DNA of 64,000 bases from Paraferrimonas haliotis (GTDB taxonomy: Bacteria; Pseudomonadota; Gammaproteobacteria; Enterobacterales; Shewanellaceae). Positions within the stretch are counted from its first letter, which is position 1, and each line of letters begins with the position of its first letter. Positions 57,179 to 64,000 of the stretch are shown piece after piece. Position numbers and translations under genes: made by a program. The notes below the pieces were generated by a model, which was not told the origin of the DNA, made no database searches, and saw only the letters and a list, made by a program, of their open reading frames with translations. The DNA lies in NCBI RefSeq assembly GCF_002282895.1, contig NZ_NRRB01000001.1, positions 62,001-126,000 on the forward strand. The letters are read 5' to 3'.

Positions 57179-57692
57179 TGATAAAAAAATTCGAAGAGAG
57201 CAATTAAAGAGAAGTGCAGAGGCATTTAGAGGTACAAACTCTAATTTATTAGATGTCGTACAAGTGCACCCTAAAGACGCCCCAAAGCTTGTTAAGTCTA
57301 TTGCAGTATCCACGAAGCTAGATAGCGCTAGTATGCAGCCTGAAGACACTGTTCTTAATGCTAGCGAGTTACTCTGGCATTTAGGGTACGAACATTTATC
57401 TGAGAAGTTGCAAGAGGTGGCTAACGAACTAAATGCTTATAGAAATGAAGATGATGCAAGAAAAGCACAGGAGAGAAGAAAAAAGCAACCATTGGTGGAT
57501 TATCAAACAATAGCGGCTAAGTTAGCGCTTCATAAGGTAGAAAGAACAAAAAATACATCATCACCTTACTCTTTGAGTGCTGCAATCGATAGCGTTCTAA
57601 ATGAATGGGAACAACAGCCCGACTTAAGGGATGAAGTCAAACCAAGTTCGAGTACGGTTAGGCGCTGGGCAAAACAAATAAACCGTAACTAA
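57168..57692 (+). CDS. Unknown satellite protein, 174 residues
   Basis: GTG start at 57168 has AAGGAG exactly 8 nt upstream, inside int. Highly charged and mostly helical (HLSEKLQEVANELNAYRNED; ARKAQERRKKQ), ending SSSTVRRWAKQINR, which resembles a short DNA-binding helix. No family recognised. Translationally coupled to int, so it may take part in recombination or its control. Confidence 0.8.
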   Translation: MLSDDKKIRREQLKRSAEAFRGTNSNLLDVVQVHPKDAPKLVKSIAVSTKLDSASMQPEDTVLNASELLWHLGYEHLSEKLQEVANELNAYRNEDDARKAQERRKKQPLVDYQTIAAKLALHKVERTKNTSSPYSLSAAIDSVLNEWEQQPDLRDEVKPSSSTVRRWAKQINRN

Positions 57693-57706
57693 GTTTTCTC
57701 AAATTA

Positions 57707-57735
57707 GTTTTGCACGATAGCCTATTTTGCAAAAC
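57707..57735. promoter_or_regulatory. Operator-like inverted repeat before the AlpA-type gene
   Basis: GTTTTGCA (57707-57714) and TGCAAAAC (57728-57735) form a perfect 8-bp inverted repeat with half-site starts 21 bp apart, two turns of DNA, in the 89-nt gap before alpA. Placement suggests a repressor or AlpA binding site. Confidence 0.55.
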
Positions 57736-57781
57736 TCGTCTGTCATAGTGGTTCCTGAAATCTAAATAAACAGGAGCGACA

Positions 57782-57976
57782 ATGAAACCACAAAAGATAC
57801 TTTCAATAACTGACGTGTGCCAACTCGTTCAAAAAAACCGCAAGACTTTATGGGATTGGGTAAAAAATGGTGACTTCCCCAAACCTATAATGCTCAGAGG
57901 GAAAACTTTGGGCTGGTCAGAATCAACATATAACAACTGGGTTAATGGCGCTTCTGAACAGGAGGGCGGGGAATGA
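57782..57976 (+). CDS. AlpA-type helix-turn-helix regulator / excisionase
   Basis: 64 residues: ILSITDVCQLVQKNRKTLWD forms the winged-helix DNA-binding core and DFPKPIMLRGKTLGWSEST the wing, as in AlpA/MerR-like excision regulators of P4-like elements. AACAGGAG SD 6 nt upstream. In satellites this protein activates excision. Overlaps the next gene by 4 nt (ATGA). Confidence 0.88.
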   Translation: MKPQKILSITDVCQLVQKNRKTLWDWVKNGDFPKPIMLRGKTLGWSESTYNNWVNGASEQEGGE

Positions 57977-58428
57977 ACACATTAAATAAAGCAGTCATTC
58001 AGTTAATCGGTTTTCGTTCTGGAAAGCGTGAGCTGGGGGTTAACGCAAAAACAAGGGACGATGCTGCGTATTTAATCAGAGAGCTAATGTTACTTGGTTA
58101 TCGACTAACAAAAGATGAAATCTACTATCTGACAGCTCAAGACTCTACGCAAGTGATAGATCACATACGAAATAAATGGTTTACGCCTGTTTATTGTGAA
58201 CGAATCCAGCCTTCCAATTGGTATATAACCCCGCAGGAAATTGAACGTTTTAAATATGACCGAGATGCGCAAAGGCAGGAGGTAAAAAGCCAATACCTTT
58301 CCAAAAAGCACACCAGAGATGTTCAGACGGTAGTCAAATTGCGAAAAAATATAGGTGATACAGCTTTTGACAAGCTTATTGCTGAAATCAAAGATTTAAC
58401 TAATCAAATAAAAAACCGCAACCAATAG
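57973..58428 (+). CDS. Unknown satellite protein, 151 residues
   Basis: ATG overlaps the alpA stop. Contains REL(G)VNAKTRDDAAYLIREL and RIQPSNWYITPQEIERFKYD, an alpha/beta pattern rich in charged residues, then a Lys-rich helical C-terminus. No family recognised. Cotranscription with alpA suggests a role in excision or in copy control. Confidence 0.78.
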   Translation: MNTLNKAVIQLIGFRSGKRELGVNAKTRDDAAYLIRELMLLGYRLTKDEIYYLTAQDSTQVIDHIRNKWFTPVYCERIQPSNWYITPQEIERFKYDRDAQRQEVKSQYLSKKHTRDVQTVVKLRKNIGDTAFDKLIAEIKDLTNQIKNRNQ

Positions 58429-58439
58429 GTTGCGGCTTT
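58416..58439 (+). terminator. Hairpin overlapping the stop of the 151-aa gene
   Basis: CCGCAACC / GGTTGCGG, 8 bp, with loop AATA overlapping the TAG stop, then CTTTC. The weak T run suggests an attenuator rather than a full stop before the primase gene. Confidence 0.55.
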
Positions 58440-58448
58440 CATCTCGGT

Positions 58449-58482
58449 GCTAGCGGTCGTATAGATAAGAAGTGCCGCTAGC
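58449..58482. promoter_or_regulatory. Inverted repeat upstream of the primase gene
   Basis: GCTAGCGG (58449-58456) and CCGCTAGC (58475-58482) form a perfect 8-bp inverted repeat, 20 nt before the primase ATG. Could be an operator or a 5'-UTR hairpin. Confidence 0.45.
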
Positions 58483-58502
58483 CTTCCCATGGAGAATATA
58501 AC

Positions 58503-60929
58503 ATGAAAAGAGAAACTTTTCAGAATTGGCGCTGCACTGTATTTAATAGCATCACAGAGAAACGAGGTAAACATGCACCAATTGAGTGGCTTGCTGATGC
58601 GGTAAAGAATCCCACACAAGAACAAAAAGCGCAGGCTAAAGCTATTGCTCCCCACTCCTGCGAAAGTAAAACGAAAGAAGCGGTAAAGGCTCACAATCAG
58701 ATGACCATGCTTTGGCTTGATTTGGACGACAGCCCCCTAGCCTGTGCTGGTGATGTGCATGCTCAAGTGGACGGCATTACAGGCAAATGCTTGATGTTCA
58801 TTCACACAACCGCTAGCCACCAGCAGGATGGCAAAGGAAACCGCTACAGGGTATTGATTCCGCTAGCTAAGCCTATGCCTTGTGATGAGTGGGAAAAAGC
58901 TCAAAGAGCGTTACAAGAGCGTTTAGAAAGCGTTGGGGCTGACGAGTGTAGCGCTCGAGTGCAGCAAATTATTTTTGAACCCGTACAAACGGCAAGTTAC
59001 GAAGGAAAGTCTTATCAAGGAGATTTGTTAGATGGTCACACCATAGCAGCCCTATACCAGCCGACAGCGATAGCCGAGCCGACAGTACACACACAAACTA
59101 ACCCAGTGTTTGACGCTGCAAATGCTGTGTTAAGTATGGAGAATTTGCTGGCGGACTATGGTTACCAAAGAAGGGGTGAGAAATGGCTTTACCCAAACAG
59201 TGACAGCGGGAGAGCAGGCGTTGAGATTACGAGCCAAGGCAAATATGTGTCACACCATACAAGCGACCCACTAAACGGGGGGATGCCAAAAGATCCTTTA
59301 GACGTATACGCCCACTGGGAGCATGGCGGCAACCCTGGAAAGGCAGTGCAAAGGCTGGCGGAGCGACACCCAAGCGTCAGAGCAGCACAAGAAAAGCAAC
59401 AAAGAGAGTTTTCAAGCACACACACAGCGCAGGCTAGTCAGTCCCATGATTTAAATTGGGATGAGCCTAAAACTTTAAAAGTTAACCTGCCTCCAGTTCC
59501 TGAGTTCGATACAAAATTGCTGCCAGAATGCCTGAGAGCATACTGCGTTGATTCTTCTCACAACCTAGACCAAGCGCCCAACGACTTTGTAGCGGTTACG
59601 CTGTTAGTCTGCGCTGCAGCTGTGATAGGTGGACAAGCTAAGGTAAAGCCTAAAGCTAGGGCTGCATGGACTGAATACCCAATTCTTTGGGGGGCATGTG
59701 TAGGACGCCCTAGCAGCAAGAAAACTCCCACGATAAATGCAGGGGTAGAGTTGATCAGGCATTGTGAATCAGTGCTAGCTAAAGATAATTCAGAGGCGCT
59801 AAAAGAACGCAAAGTAAGTAATGATATTGCTGAGGCGCAAATACAAGCGAAAGAAGAGCAGTATTCTGTGGCGATTGCTGAGGGAGACATCGACGGAGCC
59901 GCTAAGCTAGCTGAAGCGATAGAGGGAGAAAGAGCTAAAATAATAAAGCCCCAAAAACGCAGGATAATGATCAATGACTCCACTGTAGAAGCTATTCAAA
60001 TCAGGATGCAGCAGAATCCGCTGGGAACGCTGGTTTTGCGTGACGAGTTGAGCGGATGGATCCAAACTATGGAACAGCCAAACAGACGGCATGAGCGGGC
60101 GTTCTACCTTGAAATGTTTAACGGTGGGAGCTATTCGGTTGAGAGGGTTTCTCGAAAGCCTGTGGAAATAGAATCGGCTATCGGGTTTGTTCTAGGAGGT
60201 ATCCAGCCAAGCAAACTTAGAGGGGTGTTAATAGACAGAGATACAGGTGCAGGTGATGACGGGTTATTGGAAAGGCTTCAATTAGCAGTAATGCCAGATG
60301 CCAAAACGCCCCAATACACTGACGAGGCAGGCAATCCTTTTGCAAAAACGCAGGCTGAAAACGCTTTCGTGTCCTTGCTAAGAGTTGGGAAAGGCGGCAA
60401 ACCCTTAATTTGCAGTTTTGACAAAACAGCGCAGGTTAGATTTTCTGAAGTAAGTCAGTCTATATCTAATAGGCTAAACGCTGTAGATGATGCAAAAGGA
60501 GCCGTGTTAGGCAAGTATCCTGCAATGATAGCTAAAATATCCCTAGTGATTCATTTGCTGGAGCAGGCTGGAGCAGCAGGCGCTAACCAAGCGCAGTTTA
60601 CGGACGTTATTAGCCTGCGCTCGTTGGAGGTGGCTATTAAATGGAGCGAGTACCTAGAGGCTCACAACGACCGAATAACTAGCTACTGGCGGCATGAGGC
60701 GCAAATAAAGCCAACAACAACGCTACTTGATAGGCTAGATCAGTTGCCTAACCCTTTTACAAAGGTGCAATTAAAGGATAAAGGGTGGGCAGGTCTTGGC
60801 TGCCCAGAGCGGCGAGATACGGCACTTAAGCAGCTCTTGGATGCAGGCTATATTAAGGAGGTAGCAATCAAAAACCCAAAGGGGAGAGATACCATTCACT
60901 ACCACTCCCACCCTAATTTTTGCGGCTAG
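58503..60929 (+). CDS. DUF3987 primase/helicase-like replication protein
   Basis: 808 residues. The N-terminal region (about 1-190) has MLWLDLDDSP (acidic D73/D75/D76) and SHQQDGKGNRYRVLIPLAKP, reminiscent of AEP-type primase domains in mobile elements. Residues about 345-700 form the DUF3987 domain, with a degenerate P-loop VGRPSSKKTP (second Gly missing) and LVLRDELSGWIQTM. The C-terminus (from about 745) looks like a winged helix. Likely initiates satellite replication at the adjacent repeats. GGAG SD about 8 nt upstream. Confidence 0.85.
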   Translation: MKRETFQNWRCTVFNSITEKRGKHAPIEWLADAVKNPTQEQKAQAKAIAPHSCESKTKEAVKAHNQMTMLWLDLDDSPLACAGDVHAQVDGITGKCLMFIHTTASHQQDGKGNRYRVLIPLAKPMPCDEWEKAQRALQERLESVGADECSARVQQIIFEPVQTASYEGKSYQGDLLDGHTIAALYQPTAIAEPTVHTQTNPVFDAANAVLSMENLLADYGYQRRGEKWLYPNSDSGRAGVEITSQGKYVSHHTSDPLNGGMPKDPLDVYAHWEHGGNPGKAVQRLAERHPSVRAAQEKQQREFSSTHTAQASQSHDLNWDEPKTLKVNLPPVPEFDTKLLPECLRAYCVDSSHNLDQAPNDFVAVTLLVCAAAVIGGQAKVKPKARAAWTEYPILWGACVGRPSSKKTPTINAGVELIRHCESVLAKDNSEALKERKVSNDIAEAQIQAKEEQYSVAIAEGDIDGAAKLAEAIEGERAKIIKPQKRRIMINDSTVEAIQIRMQQNPLGTLVLRDELSGWIQTMEQPNRRHERAFYLEMFNGGSYSVERVSRKPVEIESAIGFVLGGIQPSKLRGVLIDRDTGAGDDGLLERLQLAVMPDAKTPQYTDEAGNPFAKTQAENAFVSLLRVGKGGKPLICSFDKTAQVRFSEVSQSISNRLNAVDDAKGAVLGKYPAMIAKISLVIHLLEQAGAAGANQAQFTDVISLRSLEVAIKWSEYLEAHNDRITSYWRHEAQIKPTTTLLDRLDQLPNPFTKVQLKDKGWAGLGCPERRDTALKQLLDAGYIKEVAIKNPKGRDTIHYHSHPNFCG

Positions 60930-60939
60930 AGGAATTGTT

Positions 60940-61026
60940 AGAGCTATACCCCTGAACCCCTTTTAACCCTCATTATTGATTATTTGCACATAATCAGGGG
61001 TTCGAGGGGTAAAGGGGTACAGCTCT
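60940..61026. other. Candidate satellite replication origin
   Basis: Three C-rich iterons on the left (ACCCCT at 60948 and 60956; ACCCT at 60966) face three G-rich ones on the right (AGGGGT at 60996, 61005 and 61013). They flank a 25-bp A/T-rich core (60971-60995), and outer arms AGAGCT (60940) and AGCTCT (61021) close the inverted repeat. It begins 11 nt after the replication gene. No gene lies in 60930-61226. Confidence 0.55.
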
Positions 61027-61226
61027 CGCAAAAAAAGCTTAGCACTTTTGGAGGCTTTTGGCTGTGGGGTAATATCTGTTATCGCAATGATTAATAAAGC
61101 GATATCGGATATCTGAGAGCTAGCCTTTTCGAATAACCGCGCGTTTCTGCACTCTATAAAAAAGAGTAGAAAGTGAGCGATTTTTGACTATGCTAAAACC
61201 ATAAACTAATACAAAGGACTGTGCTT

Positions 61227-61421
61227 ATGTTAATACTAACCCGCAAACCTCAACAATCAATTACCCTTTCAAACGTTTACGATAAGGAAGGGAATGCGTT
61301 GCCTCCTATAACCGTTGTCTTACTTGCTAATGATGGTCACCAAGCAAAAATAGGGTTTCACGCAGATCAAAGTATCACGATAGTTCGTGACGAACTGAAC
61401 AAAATAGACAGCGCAGGCTAA
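61227..61421 (+). CDS. CsrA-like RNA-binding global regulator homologue
   Basis: 64 residues from ATG 61227 (AAAGGA 8 nt upstream). It starts MLILTRKPQQSITL, the CsrA first strand with Arg6, and contains GHQAKIGFHADQSITIVRDEL with the second RNA-contact Arg (R55, equivalent to E. coli R44). The loop between the first strands is about 9 residues longer than in E. coli CsrA (DKEGNALPP). Presumed to bind GGA motifs in 5' UTRs and alter host or helper-phage translation. It lies in the accessory half of the element. Confidence 0.85.
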   Translation: MLILTRKPQQSITLSNVYDKEGNALPPITVVLLANDGHQAKIGFHADQSITIVRDELNKIDSAG

Positions 61422-61571
61422 ACATTCGTTTCTGGACGATATAAAAGGAGAAGTACACCTAAAATTTTTGATATGAAATATAACTAAATAACGTTAAGGA
61501 TTAGATTTCTTTATTTGTTGTTTTATATCTGTTTTTAGCAACCTTCCTGCAAATGATTAAAAGAAGAAAAA

Positions 61572-62414
61572 ATGGAAAAAATGTTAACCGTTATAGTACT
61601 AATTGGAGCGTTAGTAGGATGTGGTGGGAATAACAATACAGAGAAAGAGCAACCACTCCCTCCGGTTATGAAGCCAAGTGGCGTTAGTATTGAAACTGAA
61701 CACGGAAATATTATTGTTAATTGGGAAGCGCATAAGGGCTTGTCTTACGATCTTTATATTTCAACGGATAAGAATTTTGATTTTGAGAACTACAATTCAT
61801 TCGAAAACTCGGAGTGGATAAAGAACGTTTCAAGCCCTTATCGTTATACTCCTCAGAACCTTAAAGAAGTGTATTTCATTAGGCTCGTTGCGGTTGATGG
61901 TGAGAGAGAAAGTGAGGCAAGCGAGATTGAAGAAGTTGTAGCTCGGTACGAACCAAATGGAGCAGTCGTGTTGGATTTAGCAGACCGGTTGATTTGGGCA
62001 AGATGTGGTATTGGGCAAAGCTGGAACGAGTTGGATAATACTTGTGAAGGAGATTTAACGTTAATGACTCACGTTGATGCAATGAAATATCTTATAGCAA
62101 CAGAGGGTGGTTGGCGACTTCCAACAAGAGATGAATTAATGGGGCTAGTGTATTGCCCGACAGGCGTGCCTTCTTATTTTCTAACTGAGGTTGAAGAAAG
62201 CTGTGATAGCTCAGACAAGGACGACTGGAAAATTTATGAGCCAGTCTTTCCAATGGTGGGTTCCTACTCAGTTTATAGAACCAGTACTCGTTGGCACGTT
62301 CAAGGAGTTAATCAACTTTTCTTTCGGCAAGTAGGGTTTTTGGATGGGAATAGTAATATTTCAGCGAATGAACCTGTTGCGGTCGCAGTTCGGTTAGTGA
62401 AAGATAATTCATAA
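61572..62414 (+). CDS. DUF1566 (Lcl C-terminal-like) lipoprotein
   Basis: 280 residues. Lipobox LVGC with the modified Cys at residue 17, then a polar linker, a fibronectin-III-like segment (VSIETEHGNIIVNWEAHKGL; YDLYISTDKNF) and a DUF1566 domain (LIWARCGIGQSWN; GGWRLPTRDELMGLVYC; VAVRLVKD). Expected on the membrane surface. DUF1566 occurs in adhesin-like and surface proteins. A superinfection-exclusion role is only a hypothesis. No strong SD: AAGAAG upstream. Confidence 0.82.
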   Translation: MEKMLTVIVLIGALVGCGGNNNTEKEQPLPPVMKPSGVSIETEHGNIIVNWEAHKGLSYDLYISTDKNFDFENYNSFENSEWIKNVSSPYRYTPQNLKEVYFIRLVAVDGERESEASEIEEVVARYEPNGAVVLDLADRLIWARCGIGQSWNELDNTCEGDLTLMTHVDAMKYLIATEGGWRLPTRDELMGLVYCPTGVPSYFLTEVEESCDSSDKDDWKIYEPVFPMVGSYSVYRTSTRWHVQGVNQLFFRQVGFLDGNSNISANEPVAVAVRLVKDNS

Positions 62415-62556
62415 CCAAAGAAATAATTGAAAAGAATAATTATAATCCTAATAAGTACAATTAGTTACAGACTCATGATTTTTGGACTAGCGAGTTTATG
62501 AGGATAGTATCTCAAATAAACTCGCAGCCACTTTGCACAAACTTCTTATAGGATAG

Positions 62557-62952
62557 CTAATCTATCGTTATTGACGTGCGAGTAACCTTTCCTTCTCGTT
62601 CATTAAATATACAGCTAAAACTAGACTGTACTGTTTTACCAAGCTTATTTGGGGCTTCTATGCTACCTTTTACGACGTAAACTTGCTGTTCACCATCAGG
62701 GGTATCAATCGTTGTGCCTTTGAAAGTGTTTATTTGCTTGAATTTTGATTCGTTTGGGAATTTTAAACGATCTTTTACTGCCAGCCTGCAGTTTGTTCTC
62801 ATTTGTTGAGTGATTTCTCGTAGCTGCTTTTCTGCAGCGACTTCTTGTGCGGTCTTGGTTTCTTTTGCTCGAGGAGATTGCGTAGAACTTTCTTTATCTG
62901 GCAACAATTGCCATAACCCCACAACAATGATTAGTAAAATGAATGCTCGCAT
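62557..62952 (-). CDS. Membrane-anchored unknown protein at the right end of the element
   Basis: 131 residues from ATG 62952 (AAGGA 7 nt upstream; 62991 is a weaker start). An N-terminal anchor MRAFILLIIVVGLWQLL is followed by a charged linker and a domain with CRLAVKDRLKFPNESKF and VQSSFSCIFNEREG; the two Cys may pair. The pattern resembles small periplasmic proteins of mobile elements. It is the only element gene transcribed toward attL. No family recognised. Confidence 0.72.
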   Translation of the reverse strand: MRAFILLIIVVGLWQLLPDKESSTQSPRAKETKTAQEVAAEKQLREITQQMRTNCRLAVKDRLKFPNESKFKQINTFKGTTIDTPDGEQQVYVVKGSIEAPNKLGKTVQSSFSCIFNEREGKVTRTSITID

Positions 62953-63050
62953 ATCTATATCCTTATAAATGTCTAGATAACTTTTCAACAATCATCATAT
63001 TACTTTATACAATGCTAAGCATGATTTTTCTCGCATTTACGAAACAGGAA

Positions 63051-63073
63051 GTGGGTAAATTCGTGGGTAAAAA
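63051..63073 (+). promoter_or_regulatory. Paired integrase arm-type sites at the right end
   Basis: GTGGGTAAATTC then GTGGGTAAAAA, one base different from the left-end pair at 55959-55980 and in the same orientation. Lies about 60 nt inside attR, as expected for integrase arm sites. Confidence 0.75.
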
Positions 63074-63080
63074 GCAGAAA

Positions 63081-63108
63081 AAAAAGGGCTAGAAAAATCT
63101 AACCCTTT
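63081..63108 (-). terminator. Replacement fis terminator supplied by the element
   Basis: On the minus strand, stem AAAGGGTTAGA / TCTAGCCCTTT with one G-T wobble and a 4-nt loop runs into TTTTTTTT, about 30 nt after the fis stop. The native terminator is left at 55758-55793. Confidence 0.85.
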
Positions 63109-63131
63109 GTTTATTTTGTCTTTACTGTTAG

Positions 63132-63153
63132 CTGCTTAGTTCATGCCGTATTT
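63132..63153. other. attR core in the fis 3' end
   Basis: 22 bases identical to attL. They carry the fis stop codon and last codons, so insertion leaves Fis ending LKKYGMN unchanged. Confidence 0.92.
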
Positions 63154-63438
63154 TTTAAGCTTCTTGCGCAAGGTGCCGCGGTTGATGCCCAGCATGTTGG
63201 CTGCGCGAGTTTGGTTGCCGCGAGTGTGCTGCATGATGATGTCTAGAAGAGGAGCTTCAACTTCGCAAAGTACCATTTCGTAAACTTCTTGGGCTTCTTG
63301 GCCTTCAAGGTTAGCGAAGTAGTTTTGTACTGCGCGCTTTACTGAATCACGCAATAGTTGTGGCTTAATAGCGCCGCTTGCGGTTTCAATTTTTCCAACG
63401 GTAAGTTGAGCTTCGTTATGAGTAGGTTGATCAAACAT
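63136..63438 (-). CDS. fis: DNA-binding protein Fis
   Basis: 100 residues starting [11 protein letters not shown], with the conserved helix-turn-helix [19 protein letters not shown] and the family ending [12 protein letters not shown] 63438 gives the usual length; in-frame sequence up to 63480 overlaps dusB. Nucleoid protein controlling rRNA and growth-phase genes. Its last codons form the attachment site of the neighbouring satellite. Confidence 0.96.
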   Translation of the reverse strand: MFDQPTHNEAQLTVGKIETASGAIKPQLLRDSVKRAVQNYFANLEGQEAQEVYEMVLCEVEAPLLDIIMQHTRGNQTRAANMLGINRGTLRKKLKKYGMN

Positions 63439-63457
63439 GCTTTGTTTTGCTCTTAAA

Positions 63458-64000
63458 TTAAAGTGTAAAAACTTGCCCAAAATAACGCGTTAATGACTCG
63501 CGTTGCTCTTGAGCACTTTCCAATCGATTAAAGACCGCGCGGAACTCTTTTTGCTCTCCTGAATTTAGGTACCAACCGATGTGTTTACGGGCAAAGCGCA
63601 CCCCTTTAAACTCACCATAAAACTGATGCAGCATATCAAGATGTGACAGCATCACTTGCTGCTGTTCACTGTCTGCAATCGGTTGTGCTTTTGTACCTGT
63701 TTTCAGGTAGTGCAAAATTTCCTGAAAAATCCAAGGTCTTCCTTGGGCTCCACGGCCAATCATAAGCGCATCGACGCCTGTATAATCCAGCACGGCCTGT
63801 GCTTTCTCCGGACTGTCGATATCACCATTTGCAATGACTGGAATCGAAATCGCTCGCTTAATAGCTTTAATGGTGTCGAATTCCGCTTCGCCTTTGTACA
63901 TGTCTTTTCGAGTTCGACCGTGAACGGCCAACGCTTGAATACCGGACTCTTGCGCGATGCGGGCTATTTCGACGCCGTTACGATTATCGGGGTCCCAGCC
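63458..64000 (-). CDS. dusB: tRNA-dihydrouridine synthase B, C-terminal part (partial at 5')
   Basis: 181 codons open to the window edge, so the N-terminus is outside. [34 protein letters not shown] and [13 protein letters not shown] are FMN and tRNA-contact motifs of the Dus family. dusB-fis is a conserved operon in gammaproteobacteria; 19 nt separate the stop from the fis ATG. Confidence 0.95.
   Translation of the reverse strand, partial: GWDPDNRNGVEIARIAQESGIQALAVHGRTRKDMYKGEAEFDTIKAIKRAISIPVIANGDIDSPEKAQAVLDYTGVDALMIGRGAQGRPWIFQEILHYLKTGTKAQPIADSEQQQVMLSHLDMLHQFYGEFKGVRFARKHIGWYLNSGEQKEFRAVFNRLESAQEQRESLTRYFGQVFTL

Larger units (their letters stand above)
55810..63153. mobile_element. 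Integrated PICMI-like phage satellite at fis
   Basis: A 22-bp direct repeat (55810-55831 and 63132-63153) formed from the fis 3' end bounds the element. Contents in order: P4-type integrase, 174-aa protein, AlpA-type regulator, 151-aa protein, DUF3987 replication protein, origin candidate, CsrA-like protein, DUF1566 lipoprotein, and an opposite-strand membrane-anchored protein. No capsid, tail, terminase, relaxase or transposase is visible. Size, site and the int-AlpA-primase core match phage-inducible chromosomal minimalist islands known from Vibrionaceae. The satellite assignment is inferred; integration itself is directly shown. Confidence 0.85.

Noticed and set aside
55810..63153. Element read as a prophage remnant or an ICE
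   Set aside because: No capsid, portal, terminase, tail, lysis, relaxase or type IV secretion gene is visible; the compact intact gene order argues against decay.

Overview
The window reads as chromosomal DNA of a marine-type gammaproteobacterium, most likely Alteromonadales or a near relative. This rests on gene content and order: a cox/cta cluster, nfuA/comF/bioH next to tex-greB-ompR-envZ, pckA-hslO-hslR beside a complete gspC-N operon, nudE-cysQ, purHD, a ZntR/SO_0444-type metal efflux pair, and dusB-fis. No rRNA or tRNA gene was recognised.

Layout. 1-8042: aa3-type cytochrome c oxidase (coxB partial, with two extra haem c domains), its assembly factors (Cox11, SURF1, Sco) and haem O/A synthesis (CtaB, CtaA). 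8045-28485: housekeeping genes, including a polysaccharide deacetylase, a MATE exporter, an AraC-Ogt fusion, NfuA, an M14 peptidase, ComF, BioH, Tex, GreB, OmpR/EnvZ, RlmJ, a sugar transporter, PckA, Hsp33 and Hsp15. 28684-40219: type II secretion operon gspCDEFGHIJKLMN. 40380-48624: an unknown basic protein, a small outer-membrane barrel, an M23 endopeptidase, NudE, CysQ, GalM, PurD and PurH. 48965-55022: zntR with a Cu/Zn efflux permease carrying a tandem Cys-Cys repeat, ElaA-like, Udp, NfeD, two SPFH proteins and YgjV. 55023-55809: a gene-poor stretch with palindromic GGGGACGTACCCC repeats, two 130-bp direct repeats and a 50-codon membrane-protein gene between them, ending in the original fis terminator. 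55810-63153: a 7.3-kb integrated element. 63136-64000: fis and the 3' part of dusB.

The element at 55810-63153 is the most interesting part. A 22-bp direct repeat made from the last codons of fis marks attL and attR. A P4-type integrase lies just inside attL, and paired GTGGGTAAAT arm-type sites lie inside both ends. The element also carries an AlpA-type regulator, a DUF3987 primase/helicase-like replication protein and an iteron-like inverted-repeat origin candidate. It has no visible capsid, terminase or tail gene. This matches the small fis-integrated phage satellites described in Vibrionaceae as PICMIs, here in what looks like a non-Vibrio host. Its cargo is unusual: a CsrA-like RNA-binding protein, a DUF1566 lipoprotein and a small membrane-anchored protein. 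The element also separates fis from its own terminator and supplies a new one at attR.

Genes appear to work in sets: the oxidase cluster builds the respiratory terminal oxidase; gsp exports folded proteins; ZntR senses metal and turns on the adjacent efflux permease from a dyad promoter; OmpR/EnvZ responds to the envelope; and the satellite set excises, replicates and presumably alters host or phage physiology.
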